From: Dromaius novaehollandiae
Taxonomy: Eukaryota; Chordata; Aves; Casuariiformes; Dromaiidae
Assembly: GCF_036370855.1 (NCBI RefSeq)
Contig: NC_088103.1
Coordinates: 33,583,904 to 33,647,903, forward strand
Length of the DNA: 64,000 bases
Direction: 5' to 3'
Shown: positions 34,293 through 46,228 of the stretch, piece by piece
Position numbering within the stretch: position 1 is the first letter of the stretch
Layout of the letters: each line of letters starts with the position of its first letter
Made by a program: the position numbers and the translations under genes
Notes under the pieces: model-generated
The model's database searches: none
Told to the model about the DNA's origin: nothing
The model's input: the letters and a program-made list of their open reading frames with translations, nothing else

Positions 34293-37200
34293 AAGAAAAC
34301 AGTACAAGTTGTTCCTGTCACTTGAAGAGAGCAAACAGCCCTAGCTCAAGCCTGATTGTCACAGGTGCAGAGCTCCTCTGCACAGGAGAACAGTACTAGA
34401 TTATTAATTTAGTTAAGACCAGGCTGTACCTTTGAACAACAGAGGCATAGCATAGAAGCCAGAGCACACTGTAAGTGCTGTCTCCCCAGACAGGAGGCAA
34501 GAAATACAAGAGGTTTGAACTGCTCCATTAAAGCCCTTTACAGAAGAATTAAACAGCTTCAAATGACAAAGAAAGCTCCAACAGCTTCAACTAAAGTCCA
34601 CCCAGCTCAGTAGCAGGATGTTTCCCAAATTTAGCCCAGCTCAAAAGCTGTGGACAGCCTACATGCTGTCCACTGCAGCATCCCACATTTTGACTGACAG
34701 CATCAATGCTCCAGGGCCTTCTCTGCAGCCAGGGGGGAGAAAGGAGTCTGTACACTGACTGTTTAGATGCAAGAAGCACACCTACCTCTCTCCAGCAGTT
34801 GGCAGGAGCCAGGTCTGTGTAACAGGCCGTCTAAATAATTTGGATTTCAGTGCCCTGAGCACCTTTGTTAGTTGCTTTGATTTTGTACTAAAAAAGAATA
34901 ATCAGGTTATGCTAGTGGCTCAGCCAGGAGGACTGGCAAGAGGATGCAAACTCAGCAGATAGCAAGGGGAATCACTTGAGGAGTAAGCACAGTAGGGAGA
35001 GCTTCAGAGCCGCATTGCCACATGCCCAACCACAAAAGTGAAGACATTTCCCTGGAAGCAGATCACCCCAGAGGAAGGTGCTGACAGCTAACATAATGTA
35101 GACTATACTTCACAGCCCCAGAGGAAGTTTGCACACCCATCAGGACAAGCCTGGCTCACTGGCTTAGGCTTTTGCTAGCTTTGCTTTTACAGGCTCTACT
35201 CCACAGCTGCCTGGTGCTGCCCTGTTCCCATTTACTCCCCAATGCAGAGCTCTCCCCCTGCTCCTGAATACCAGCGCTTTCCAGATTGCCCTAACAGAGG
35301 TTTATCTTCACAGGCACCAGGACCCAAGCACCAAGTCCTGACTTGCAGAGAACAGGCACTAACACAGGTTCCTAATTATTAGTTGTGTTGCAATAGGGTT
35401 TTGGTACACAGAAGGCACAAGGCTCCTGCCCTGCCCCGCCAGAGCTGGAGGCATTTGCTCCAAGGGGCTGCCAATTGCAGGCTGCCAGCATGATTTACCC
35501 CATCGTTACACCAGTATCTGTCATTCATGTTGACCCTCAGGCTGCTGTAACTTCCAGAGGCTGCCTTTGGGAGACCATGGCTGGAGCAGAGCCCTGCTGG
35601 GCTTCAAAGCTAAGCTGGGGTGCGACAAATCCAGCGTGTGGATGGGCTCCAAAAGAGCTAGCACCAACTCGCCTGACCCAGCCCCATGCTCAGGGCAAAA
35701 GGAGAGCAAGTAGTACTTCAGGGAAACTGGGTTTGTCAGAAGGGCGATCTTCTGTTAGACCATCTGACAGCTAGCAGTCAAAGTCAACCCCCCACAAACA
35801 CACAAAACATTAACTAGTAGTACCCTTTGAGGAAAGGGTCCAGCCTCTCTCTCTCCTCCTTCCCTTCCTCTTCACCTGCTTCTACTTCCTCATCTCTCCA
35901 GCACCAGGAGCCAGAGGCTGCCCTGGCTTTGCAAGCCCTGCCTGCGGCTGGGCTGGGCTGCACTTGCACCCCTCAGTCAGCAATCTCCTCCTGGCACCAG
36001 CAAGTTACTCCTTCAGCTTCTTCTTCCCACCCTGAGCTCCCTGCTTGGAAAGCAGTTCTCTGCTTCCACCACCTGGTCCAAGCCAGGCACTCACCAGCCA
36101 AGGAGAAAGCCTGGGTCACCACCACCACTGCAAAGCAGGGGTAGCAGGCAGGCAGGGCAGTGATGCATCAGGAGCAGACAGGCTACCCAAGGGGCTCCAA
36201 GAAGGCCAATGGCTCTTTGCTGAACAAACTGGTCAGTGGCAGAACAGCACTAACATTTTTCTCAGCACTTCCAGCCACATTGCCCCAAGGGCTGTTATGA
36301 AAGTGTTACAAGTGGGAAATAGTTATCCAACTTCTCAACAGCTTCCCACTTTTGTATTTGTGGGGAAAGTAATTTATGCTCCACCTTACTTCACTTTCAA
36401 GTGCAGGCGAGAAACTACAGAAGTCTTTAGTGGGAGAGAAGTTTCAGGGAGGCAAACCACCTTCAGGAACAACCGTATGACCAAAGGATGGAGAGAAACC
36501 TGGCTGACCAGTCTTTTCAAGCTACTGCCCACTTCCTTCCTTTGCTCCAGTTTCAAGCTCTGATGCAGTGCCTTGGGAAAGGCCCGGGGAGAGAAGTCAC
36601 CAGATCCATTGCCTGGCACCTGGAAGTCCTGTGCAGGAAAGGGCAAAACAGTCCTTAAAGCTCAAGATGTGCTCTGCTCAGTGCCTCCTTGGTGCTGACA
36701 GCCAGTGATAGTTGTCAGTACTCACCAGCTCCTTGGTGGCACAGACCACAGACAGGCAGGCACTGATGTGTCTGGAAGCCAAGCCTCCCCAGCCAGGGTG
36801 CACAGTAGCTGCAGTTGCCAGGCAGGGAGCAACAAGAAACCAACCCAGCAGGGAAGGCCACAGCAGCAGACAAAGCAGCTTCTCCCTTCAAGCCTTTCCA
36901 GCAATTTTGGCCTTGCTGGAAAAGCCACACCTGGCTGGAGCCAAATGAGAAGCCAAGCACAGAAGTGGAGAGGGAAAACTCCCAACAAGGTCACAGCTGG
37001 CTGAAACGCAACCATCACCTCTGCTAGGAGAGAACATGACACTTCAAACTCTTCATGGACTTGCCAGAGCCAACTCCAGCAATTCCCTCAGCCACCGCCC
37101 AGCCATTTGGCAGAGCCTTTCCCCACCTCACACATTTTGAAAGCTGTGGTGTCAGTCTGCTTGAACTGCACCAAATTACTTGATCTGCAGAGCAAGGCAC

Positions 37201-40200
37201 GCTTCAGCACCAGCTGACCAAGTTGCTATGGAGCAATCAAGTGATGTTTGCCATACAAAGCCAGAGAATACACTTGATAGTTCATCTATGCAGAAGACTT
37301 TGGTTCACCACTCTGTTCTATGGTTATTTACTACAGGTGAATCCACTGCTAATTAATATTTAATCAGTCATACTAGCCTTGGGTACTTCTATATCTACAG
37401 TAGAATGCAATTCCTAGCGTTATAGAAAAGCATGGTTTTGCTAGACATCTCTCAAGGCAGAGAAGTTCTGTCACCTAAAGCCAGCTTTAAATTTGGGGAA
37501 GTTTTCTGGCAGCTGTGGAACAGGAGGGACAGTTTGAGCTGAGGAACACCTATGATCACAGGTAAATATTCACACCCATGTCAGACTCTGCCCAGTACCT
37601 AGGAGAGTATTTAAAACAAGTCTGACTGTAGTGTGGACACAGATCAACATATAAGGTGTGGAGCTGTATATTTTAAGAAAAATCTGTAATATCTGGAGAG
37701 ATCAGTTCCACACTGACTGTCCGGATATCCACATTTTCCATTTCAAGTCTGACAGTCGGTCCAATGAGTGCCACCAAGGATAAGTCATCTGTCCAGAGCA
37801 GCAACCAAACTGTGGTGGGTTCCATGTCCTCAGGTCACGCTGGCAGTTTGAGAAGACTATTTAGATCTCAGCAGCTTCCTCAGAGAGCATACTGTAAGCC
37901 AATACAACTGCAGAGGTATTTGGCCCACAGGAAGTGACACAGCCCTCTATTTTACTCCAAGGATTGACCAAGACTATTCTCTGCTCGTGCCACTGCCCTG
38001 TGATCAGCTCCCAGAAGGAGAGAATAAGTAAATACTACTTACATACTTTTTCCTCTCCATTGTTCCAGCACCCAAACTTTTAGACTGTTTCTGGCTTTCT
38101 TCCTTTCCTGTTCTTTCCCCTGCCCCACAAAAACCACAGGCCAGTAGCCATTGCTCTGTAGCAACTCCCAAGGGTACAGGAATAGTTGAACATTAAGACC
38201 AGCATTTTCCCTGACCAAGATGATGAAGAAGTCATGAGCTATTTCCAGTTAATCTCCCTTTTTAAGCGGACTCTGCAGAATGGTTGTCATCTGACAAAGC
38301 CTTTGCCAAGGCCTCCCTTGGAAGAAGAAATAAAACCCAAAACTTCAAAGAAGTTTGGAAGCAAGAGGTTAAAATCAGATCTACTCATTCACCTCAATCA
38401 GACAAGCAAGGTCTGTCTACACATTCCCATGCACTCCCAGCCAGCAAAGCCATGTTATTGCACATTAAGGCCTGCTGAGAGATTGAGTCATATCAGTTCA
38501 TGCACTTAAAGCAGCCACTTTGCAGAGTTTCAGCTGCCTGAGAACCATTTCAGGCCAAAAGCAGTCAACAGAACAAGTCCACATCTCTCCCTTGCACACC
38601 CCAAGAGGCATGTCTACCCTGCACCTGCCAAGGATCAAGACTTCCTAAAGCACATGTTGCCTCAACTTTCAAACACTCACAAGCACACAGGGCATTTTCC
38701 ACTCCAGAGCAGCCATAACTGGTTGTTCCTCCCTGGAGGCTCTCCCTTACACTGCATTAGTCTAGCTAGTAGTACAGAAAGGAGTAGCAAAAACCCATAC
38801 CACACACACATGCACCTTGCACACACCCCAAATCCCACACGCAGCAGAACATTATAGCTTTGCTCTTCCACCACCAGTTTTGATTTATAGGACAGAGGCA
38901 TTTTCCTGCATTCCTAAAGGGGATGCTCCTGCTCAGCCTCACAGGCCTGGCAGCAACATAGGAATGCAAGTACAACACAAGAGCTTGTTACAGAGCAGAT
39001 AAAAGTTAGGGCCTGAAAGGACCCAGCTTATCCAGGTGAGCAGATGCTCACACCAGCAGTGCTTAACCACGGAAGCACTTTCTGTTTTTGCCTCTTTCCC
39101 AGGAGGAGGAAACAGCACCACAGGATTTTACTGTACTCTCCAAATCAAAAATAAATCCACACTATCCAGCAAAGGAGTCCAAGGAGCAGTAAATACTTCA
39201 ACAAGGTTATTACATCATGCCTAGTACAACAAGGTGCCACAGGGAGGCAACTGCTTAACAGAAGTACAAATTATGACTCTCATTTGCCTAATAAAGCCCA
39301 GCATAATCTGAGGGGACAGTCAACTTCTTAGAAGAGATGAGTTCTTGTAGTCTCTAGAAAGAAAAATGCTGTGGTGGAAAGAGGTGAAGGCCATCACGGC
39401 CCCTGCATCCATCTTGCATGCTCTCTGTACCTGTGTGGCACCCCTGTACTTCACTAAAAGTACAGACCACAACTTGAATTAATGCAGCAGCATGCTAGCT
39501 CAGACACTTCTGTGGCATAGCGGGACTGAAACCAGGCAGGCCAGCTCAAGAGAAGCTCTTTGCTTGAGATTTGTACCCCGAATATTGCAATAGTCAGATT
39601 TTTTGCATGTAATTCATTTTTTATAAAGCCACCGTGCACAGCAATGATTAGCTTGCTTCAGGCAGAGCTGGCACTGAATACTGCAAGCAGGACAGCCATT
39701 ATACACCGGTGTAATGCACCCTTGCACTAATTGTCCATTAGATATTTTTAGATGGAAATTTTGGTTAGGCAGGAGAACACGTAGCCTTTACTTTTCGGAA
39801 GAAGAATGAGGATATTTGATCTACTCCTTTGTAGTGCCTAGTAGTAACATCCAAACTGAAAGACTTGATACTGAAAGCAGCCTACAAGAGGGCTTTGCAC
39901 AGAAATGCAGGTACTTTGAGAGCAAGCTTAGCAACTCTCAGGAGTGTTGGTGAGGCTAGAAGAGGGAAAGGGTTTGAGAGAGAAGTGCTATACGTTATTA
40001 GTACTAGAAACAAGAGAGATACAGTCCAGAATCAGTTTGATAGATTTAGGCTAAAAGGAGCTATTAAGAATACCTCAGCAGGACCAAAGAAAGCAGCAGC
40101 ACAGCAGACCAAGGGAGACAGCAAGGTGGCCTCCAGGCCACCCCAGGGCCCGGAGCTGGACCACAGCAGCAGCTGAGGGGTGGCACCTTCACCTTGTCAG

Positions 40201-41705
40201 CAGGAAGAGTAGCAAGCCCAGGTTTCTGGACTGGCCTGTGCCTTCACCAGCTTGTCTCTGAAGCCATCAGCAGAATGCAGCTTTGTGCACACAGCTGAGG
40301 AGCCTGCAACACCCCAGGACAGCAGGGCACAGGTGTGCATACCAGGATGCACACAGAAAGGTAGTCTACAGGGCTTTTTAGCCAGGAAAAAAAAAAGTCT
40401 GGTTGCTCCACTGGTCCATTGAATGGGGGCCATTTCTAATCTGGTACAATAGCCACCAGAGGAAGGTTTGTAAAGCATCCTTGTCCCCTTCCCTCCCCAT
40501 GTCACTCGCATATGGCAAGGAGCTCTCCCAGAAATGCCCACGATCCAACTCTCTCCCAACACCACAGGAGGGACCTTTCCAGCAGGAACTGTTTCCATGT
40601 CCAAATTTTTACAGCTGCTGCAGTCAACTGAAAAAAATATCAACAGAGCCAATAGAGATGTTTTAGGATGACAGAGTAGAGGATCTTAGACACACCACCT
40701 CCCTCTACAGGTGGGAGCAAGCAGCCACCCTGCCCAGAAGACACTCACACAAAACCTACCATTTTCAAGTAATCAATGCTTCCCTCTAAGAGAGGAACTA
40801 AAACCACTCCCAGCTCTCCTCCCAGACCTTCCGCCATAAACCATCCCCTACAAAAAAAGGGCAGGGGACATTCGCTTCTGAAGCCAGAAGATCCCAAACC
40901 TCATCCAGCTCCCTCTGAACTTTGGTGTTGCTAGTGAGACACCATCACAGAAAGAGCTCCAACTGGCACATTGGCAGCCAGAGAAACAGTGGTTAAGACA
41001 TGTTTGTCACATCTCACACAGGCCCTTTGAAGACAGAGTAGATTTATTCAGCTGTTCAAAGCAGCATTCCCAGGAAGCACTGAAATCTAGTATTGGTCAG
41101 GCACTTATTTGAATACTGGGGAAAGCCCAGCCTGTGTGAGGAAGCCAGGAAAAGCCTTCATCACCACAGAGCAAGTCTTTACTTGTCCTTGAGCCACTCA
41201 AACAGCAGTCAGCAGCAAGTTGCATTTTGACCAAGAGAGGTTTGGAGTTGCCACCACTCCCACAGCAGCTGCTGGATAACACAGCAGGTCTGAAACAGCT
41301 GCTCTGCTGAGAATAAAACCTGGGTGCTACCACCAGGTCCCTGCGTCAACAGGCAAGGCCCTGGTAACTGCCCCTGCCTGCTCCAAAGTCTACATTTTGT
41401 CCACACTTACAGGTCACTCCTCCCATTTCTTCCCAGTTTTTCTTGACATATCCTCCCCTCCCATAACTTCTGGGTTACTAAAGCTCTCCCCTCACCACCA
41501 CAATTGGTTATATCTTCCTAGTAACTAGCACAGCCACCCTTTGCTTAAGAGCAGTCTTCCTCCTGCAAGGTGCAAGTATCTCTACCCCACGCCTCCGGAT
41601 GCCTAATCTGCCCTACCAAGAGTTACTACCTTTTCTGATCTAAATCCTTTCCCAGGAACACTGTACTTTCTTTAACCAAGCATTATCATTTTTCACCTGC
41701 ACTGG

Positions 41706-41855
41706 GTTCTGCTTTCAACTCCCGTAATTACTCAGCCTGTTCATTTAGCAGAGTTTTATTGCAGTACAGTGCTAGCATCTCAGTTCTTCCTTCAACTCCC
41801 ATAATTGCTCAGCCTCTTCATTTAGCAAACTTATCACAGTGCAGTACCATGGGAA
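41706..41855. repeat. Diverged tandem duplication, period about 77 bp
   Basis: TTCAACTCCC and TTTAGCA in the first unit recur 77 bases later with scattered substitutions, and a 3-base indel brings the distance between the two GCAGTAC copies to 80. It is an old two-copy duplication in non-coding DNA. Confidence 0.8.
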
Positions 41856-42216
41856 GTATCGTGGGATACTTGCAAGTTATTCCACAAGTTTTTTATGCAC
41901 TGCTCTTTACTTCATAAGCCTTCGACTAGATCAAACAAAAGCCCCTGCAGTGCTGAGCACTTCTTACAGTCCCAAGGATGCCCTAAATATTTCAACACAG
42001 CCTGCACTAACAGACTCCTCTCTTCCTCACTCAAGGAGTCATCCGATACCATTCTCCTTTATCCACACCCCCCACTTCTTCAGCCAAAACATCTCAGTAT
42101 CACTTAGCTCAAGTTTCCAGACTGGGAGAGCCTAGAAAAGTCCCCAGTTGCTACTTCAGGGCCCAGCTCTTCCCCTTCAGATTGCATCCTTGAGGCATAA
42201 CTGATTCAAGAGACTA

Positions 42217-42352
42217 ACTTTTATTGATTAATTGAGCACACTACTAAGAAACTAAGTCAATTAAGTGATCGATAATCTAATTAACACCACTATTAATTTA
42301 CAATTGCAATCATTTTGCATACAATTATAAAACTAATTAAATCTTATAAATC
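42217..42352. promoter_or_regulatory. AT-rich cluster of TAATTA-type homeodomain motifs
   Basis: Within 135 bases there are several TTAATT/TAATTA/ATTAAT cores plus ATTTTGCAT, which resembles an octamer motif, embedded in sequence that is otherwise less AT-rich. Such clusters occur in homeodomain-bound enhancers, but base composition alone can produce them. Confidence 0.2.
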
Positions 42353-44049
42353 ACACACTGCCACTATTGAACTACAGATATATCACCTCGCTCCCTCCCA
42401 CACCACTCAGCATTAGGGTGTAAGCCCCTCTCTTTGCTTTACCATCCCCCAAAGTCTCGCAGACCTAGACCTGACAAAGAATCCAGGCTGTCCAGGGAGC
42501 ATTGCTCCAGCATCCCAGTGGGTTTGGGTCCACAGATCAGCTTTGGTGCCATCCATAGGTGTCCACAATACCACCACCAGCCAATTCCTCCCTCCTTTGC
42601 TCCTCACCTTATTCTCCATTTCCCGACCCACTTTTTTTGCTGGGCTTGCACCTCCCTTCCTCCATCCAGTCTCCTCCCAGATGAGCTGCCCATCCCTAAT
42701 TATTTTCCCCCCATTGGTCTCAGTTTTGCTACATCCATACTTGTTCAGTGTTTTAGATATCATCACCTAGGCAATCTCAGCCTTATATGGCACTACTGAT
42801 ATTGTATGGGTGGCCTTGCAAGTTTCTGCCCTTTAGAAAAAAATCCTTCAAACTCCCTTATAATTATCTGTTTCCTATTGGTTATATATTGTTTACTTTA
42901 CACACACTAAGACAAATCATTCTACTTTAGCCTTGATTCTTCTGCCTATTTCCAACTAACTGCAGGCACTTTCTTATCTTACATGCAGATAGTCTGCATG
43001 CTGGAGCAGCATGTTTTGGACACTGTTTTTGTACTTTCACAGCATCCTGCTCTCTCAGCTGTTTGATTACAAGTCTTTGCCCTTGAAGCGTGCAGGAAAC
43101 TAGGAGACTGTCCCAAGCAAAAGCCTTAAATGATTATGCATCCTGGTTCTCCACAGGGACTTCACACGCACAATGGGTTTCCTCCAACTGTTGACACACA
43201 CTAGCATCCAATATCAAACCAAAACTATTTGTATTTTAACTACTTGTCCCCTTGACAACCCATTCCTGCCTGTCCTGCCTTGAGGATGCATTGTTTAGAA
43301 AAGAGAGTAACTTGGTATGCATTTGCACTAGATCTTCTCATGGGATCAACAATCAAAGCACGACACAGGACAAGAAAAATACTACCCAGATTTTGAGTTT
43401 GTATTACCTAGCATCCCTTTAACACATAAAAAAACAGTTCCTATTACAACAGCAACATGTTTTTTAGACACACACTATGCTTTTAGCTTAAGTTCAAACT
43501 TCTGAGCTGAAATTAACTATGGAATACTGCTCTTACTGAATCCCCTAAAGCAACGAGTTACAGCTTCTGCTGATTTAGGACTCCACAGTACCTTAAAAAG
43601 CAAAGAAGCCAAGCAAAAAATACTTTGTTATAGTCTTTAGAAGATACAAAAGATTATTTAAAAGTAACACCATTGATTTTTACAGAATTCAAAATGCTAT
43701 TTTGTGTTTCCAAGAACACAGCCATTCAGGGAAATCTTTCTATGTCCTATTTTCTAAACTAAGTTATTTAAAGCCTTTTGTCACACAGCAATAGCACTGT
43801 ACCTTAGCAGGTGTGCAGGGTGCAACAGGCTTTGCTTCTGGAGGGATTTAAGCATCCCTGTTTTTAAGAAGCCACACTAAGTTTAGAATATCCCAGCTGT
43901 ATACTACTGCTGCAACAGTTTAAGCTAGCATTACTTTTATTTTTATTATTTTACCATTATAACTAGTAAAACAGTGCAACACAGACAAGTCTTTAGTCAT
44001 AAGTACAAAAAAACAGAAACAGACAGTAGCTTGGTACATAGTTACTCAC

Positions 44050-44164
44050 TTCTGAAATAAAAACAGCCAAGGCGATGTTTTTGCTTAGATCAGGAAAGAC
44101 TAGGATACACAATCCAATCTTCAGAAGGCAGCTTGCATGCTGCAGCTGCTTTGCACTGATGTAC
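44050..44164 (-). other. Candidate minus-strand exon, 115 bp
   Basis: On the minus strand a long T/C tract (from 44210) runs to TTCTTAAG|GTACATC, and the segment ends TTTCAGAA|GTGAGTAAC, a good donor. In between one frame is open for 38 codons with mixed, protein-like composition (YISAKQLQHASCLLKIGLCI and onward). It could be an upstream exon of the C10orf95-like gene or of an unrecognised gene. I do not recognise the peptide, and chance is quite possible. Confidence 0.25.
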
Positions 44165-44177
44165 CTTAAGAACATGT

Positions 44178-44210
44178 AAAAAAAGAAAAAGAAGAAGAAA
44201 AAGAAAAAGA
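44178..44210. repeat. Purine A/AAG-rich tract
   Basis: A-runs broken by single G. On the minus strand this is the polypyrimidine tract ahead of the candidate exon at 44050-44164. Confidence 0.85.
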
Positions 44211-45429
44211 GTGGGGGAGATGAAGTAAGATACTGCATCACTTTTTACAAGAGCATTTCATTAGTAACCAGGGCTTCAGTCCTGTCCAAACATGCCCTGG
44301 TAACTAAGGAAAACAGATCAGGAAGTTCATTCCTTTGGCACTTGCATTACATATTTGGTGAACTTTAAAGAGCCCTAGTTGACCATGGGCAAAACCACTA
44401 AGCTTATACAAGATACAAGTGCTTTAACTGGCAAGAAGCTTTCCCAAAAAGTAGAACCTGAACACAAGAACTTGGGTGCAATAAGGGCACAGGACATGGG
44501 TAAAGGGAACTGAAGTCAGCACAGCACACTGACCCCTCAGAAGCAAAAGCACATGTAAAAGCACTCACCAAACCCTCAGGGTCCTCCCTAAAGCAGCAAA
44601 ACACTGCTAGTAGGTGCTAAAAGAGAACTTTAACTCTTAAAGCAACAGAGCCAGCAGTCTGGAAGAGGACACAACCCACTACTCACTGCTTTGAGGGCAG
44701 CACTTCCTGCTGCCCCCAGCTCCTCAGCCACACTCAGCTGCAGAGCTCAGCTACCATTTGTATCTGCTGCTTACTCAACGGGCTGCAATTAAGCAAGGAG
44801 CGTTGAAATACTCCCATCAAGTGCTATTGCAAGCACCTGTGCTGGGACAGGCTTTTACAGAGATGGATCCCAGACCAGGCTCAAGAAGGGTCAGTCTGTG
44901 ACCACTAAGCGTAGCTGTTGCTGCAGAAGGCACCCCTTAACAACAGCTAATGCCTTGCTGGTTTTTGGGCGATCTCAAGAGCTGGAGCCACATGGCTACC
45001 GATCACTCTTTTATCACAAAACCTGTTGACCGCAGTTAATTACTGGGCTTCTACAAATTTATAAAAGTGACCTGTTTAAGAAGCTACTAGCAATTCTAAT
45101 GCATAAAAATGCTCAGAAGCGATAGGGTACAACGACACTCTTTCAAAGGTAGCAGTTAGGCTTGTTTTCTCGGGTGAACTCTTTGTCAAGAGCAGGGCCA
45201 GATCAGCTGTTGTGCTCTCGCCGTTAAAGGCAGTTTGTGTGCAGAAGGTGGAATTGCGCTTGTAGCCGCTTCTTTAAGAGAAAGCGCCAAAAAGGGAGCT
45301 TAAGTAACATAGGTTTTTATCCTCTTAAATATTTGGGACAACGTAGCGTGAAATGAATCCCTAGAGATAAGCCTAAGTAACCGGTGACTATTGCTGGTGG
45401 TGTATTTTATGAATTAGGAGAAAAGGTGG

Positions 45430-45990
45430 GCACCCTTCGCCGCGCCCCGAGGGCGCCCGGCCCGCTGCCGGTGCCATGGCGACTGCAGGCCAGGCACCCA
45501 ACAAGCCGCACGGGTCATAGAGTAGCAAGCCTCCTCCGGCTAGAAGGGCCTAGGGGAGCCCGCCCCGCCCCGCGGAGAGGTGCGGCTAATGCAAACGCAG
45601 CGGTGGGGAGCGCCTCGGTGGCCTTCCGCCGCTTCCCAGCGAGCTGCCCTCACGCAAAATGGCTGCCGGGAGGGGCGGCTTCCCTTGCCACGACCCAAGA
45701 TGGCCTCTGCCCTGAGCGCGCTGCGGGGCGGGGCTGGGGTCGCCTGGGCGCATGCGCGGCTTGGCGGCGGCACGGCGGGGGCAGCGCCGGTAACGGACGC
45801 AGGTAGGAGGCGCCGAGGGAGCGGCTGTGGCGGGGGTGGGTCTCGGCGCCCCGGTGCGGCGGGGGGGGGTCGCTTCTGCCCGCCCCGGTGCCGACCCGGT
45901 TCTGTCTCGTCTGAAGTCCCGGCGGGGGGGAAAGACGCTCTTTCCCGTGGGCGCTGGGAGGCATGTTGCGCCCCCCTGCAGTGGGGGTAC
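45430..45990. promoter_or_regulatory. CpG island, probable MFSD13A promoter (possibly bidirectional)
   Basis: The GC content rises sharply at 45430 with frequent CpG, including GCGC and CCGCC strings, and no TATA box stands out. The first plausible splice donor on the plus strand, GACGCAG|GTAGGAGG with its GT at 45803, sits inside it. The island lies upstream of MFSD13A and is the only strong CpG island between the two divergent genes, so it may serve both. The transcription start cannot be placed from sequence alone. Confidence 0.7.
45650..45802 (+). other. MFSD13A: Putative non-coding exon 1 of MFSD13A (5' boundary unknown)
   Basis: The exon end is set by the donor GACGCAG|GTAGGAGG at 45802/45803. 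The start shown is only a guess within the CpG island. Splicing from here to 53510 would remove a first intron of about 7.7 kb and leave a 5' UTR before the ATG at 53614. Other donors in the island are possible. Confidence 0.35.
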
Positions 45991-46160
45991 CCCCCTCCCC
46001 CGCAGTGGTACACCCTCGTTGGGGGTAGCCCTATCCCTGCAGTGGGGTAGGTGGGTGTCTCCCCCCCGCAGTGGTATAGCCCCTGCGGTGGTACCCCCCC
46101 CCCCCCGCAGTGGTGGTGGTGGTGGTGGGTATCCCCCCACCGCCCTCCCGCAGTGGTACA
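45971..46160. repeat. GC-rich minisatellite built on C-run + GCAGTGG
   Basis: Seven pyrimidine-run units end in GCAGTGG or GCGGTGG (near 45978, 46002, 46039, 46068, 46084, 46107 and 46149), spaced 16-42 bases apart. Between them lie C13 (46094-46106) and a (TGG)n run (46111-46129). Each unit resembles a 3' splice site (pyrimidines then CAG). It lies at the start of the inferred first intron of MFSD13A. Confidence 0.8.
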
Positions 46161-46209
46161 TCTGTGGGGTATGCCTCCCCTGTTAATCTGGGCCGTCCCA
46201 CTTGGCCCC

Positions 46210-46228
46210 GGGGGGGGGGGGGGGGGGG
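46210..46228. repeat. G19 homopolymer
   Basis: Nineteen consecutive G after CCCC. A G-quadruplex-forming run, and also a place where sequencing length errors are common. Confidence 0.9.

Larger units (their letters stand above)
33051..45429. other. Intron of the C10orf95-like gene and/or intergenic DNA
   Basis: About 12 kb of moderate- to low-GC unique sequence with no recognisable protein-coding exon on the plus strand. Its contents are listed separately: A-rich and poly(T) tracts, a diverged 77-bp duplication, an AT-rich homeodomain-like cluster and one candidate minus-strand exon. If the minus-strand gene starts in the CpG island at 45.4-46.0 kb, all of this is its first intron(s). That is inference. 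Confidence 0.5.

Noticed and set aside
39865-40176. 103-codon open frame on the plus strand
   Set aside because: It begins at TTG, has no ATG start or splice signals I trust, and matches no family I recognise. It may be part of an old mobile element, but I cannot support that.
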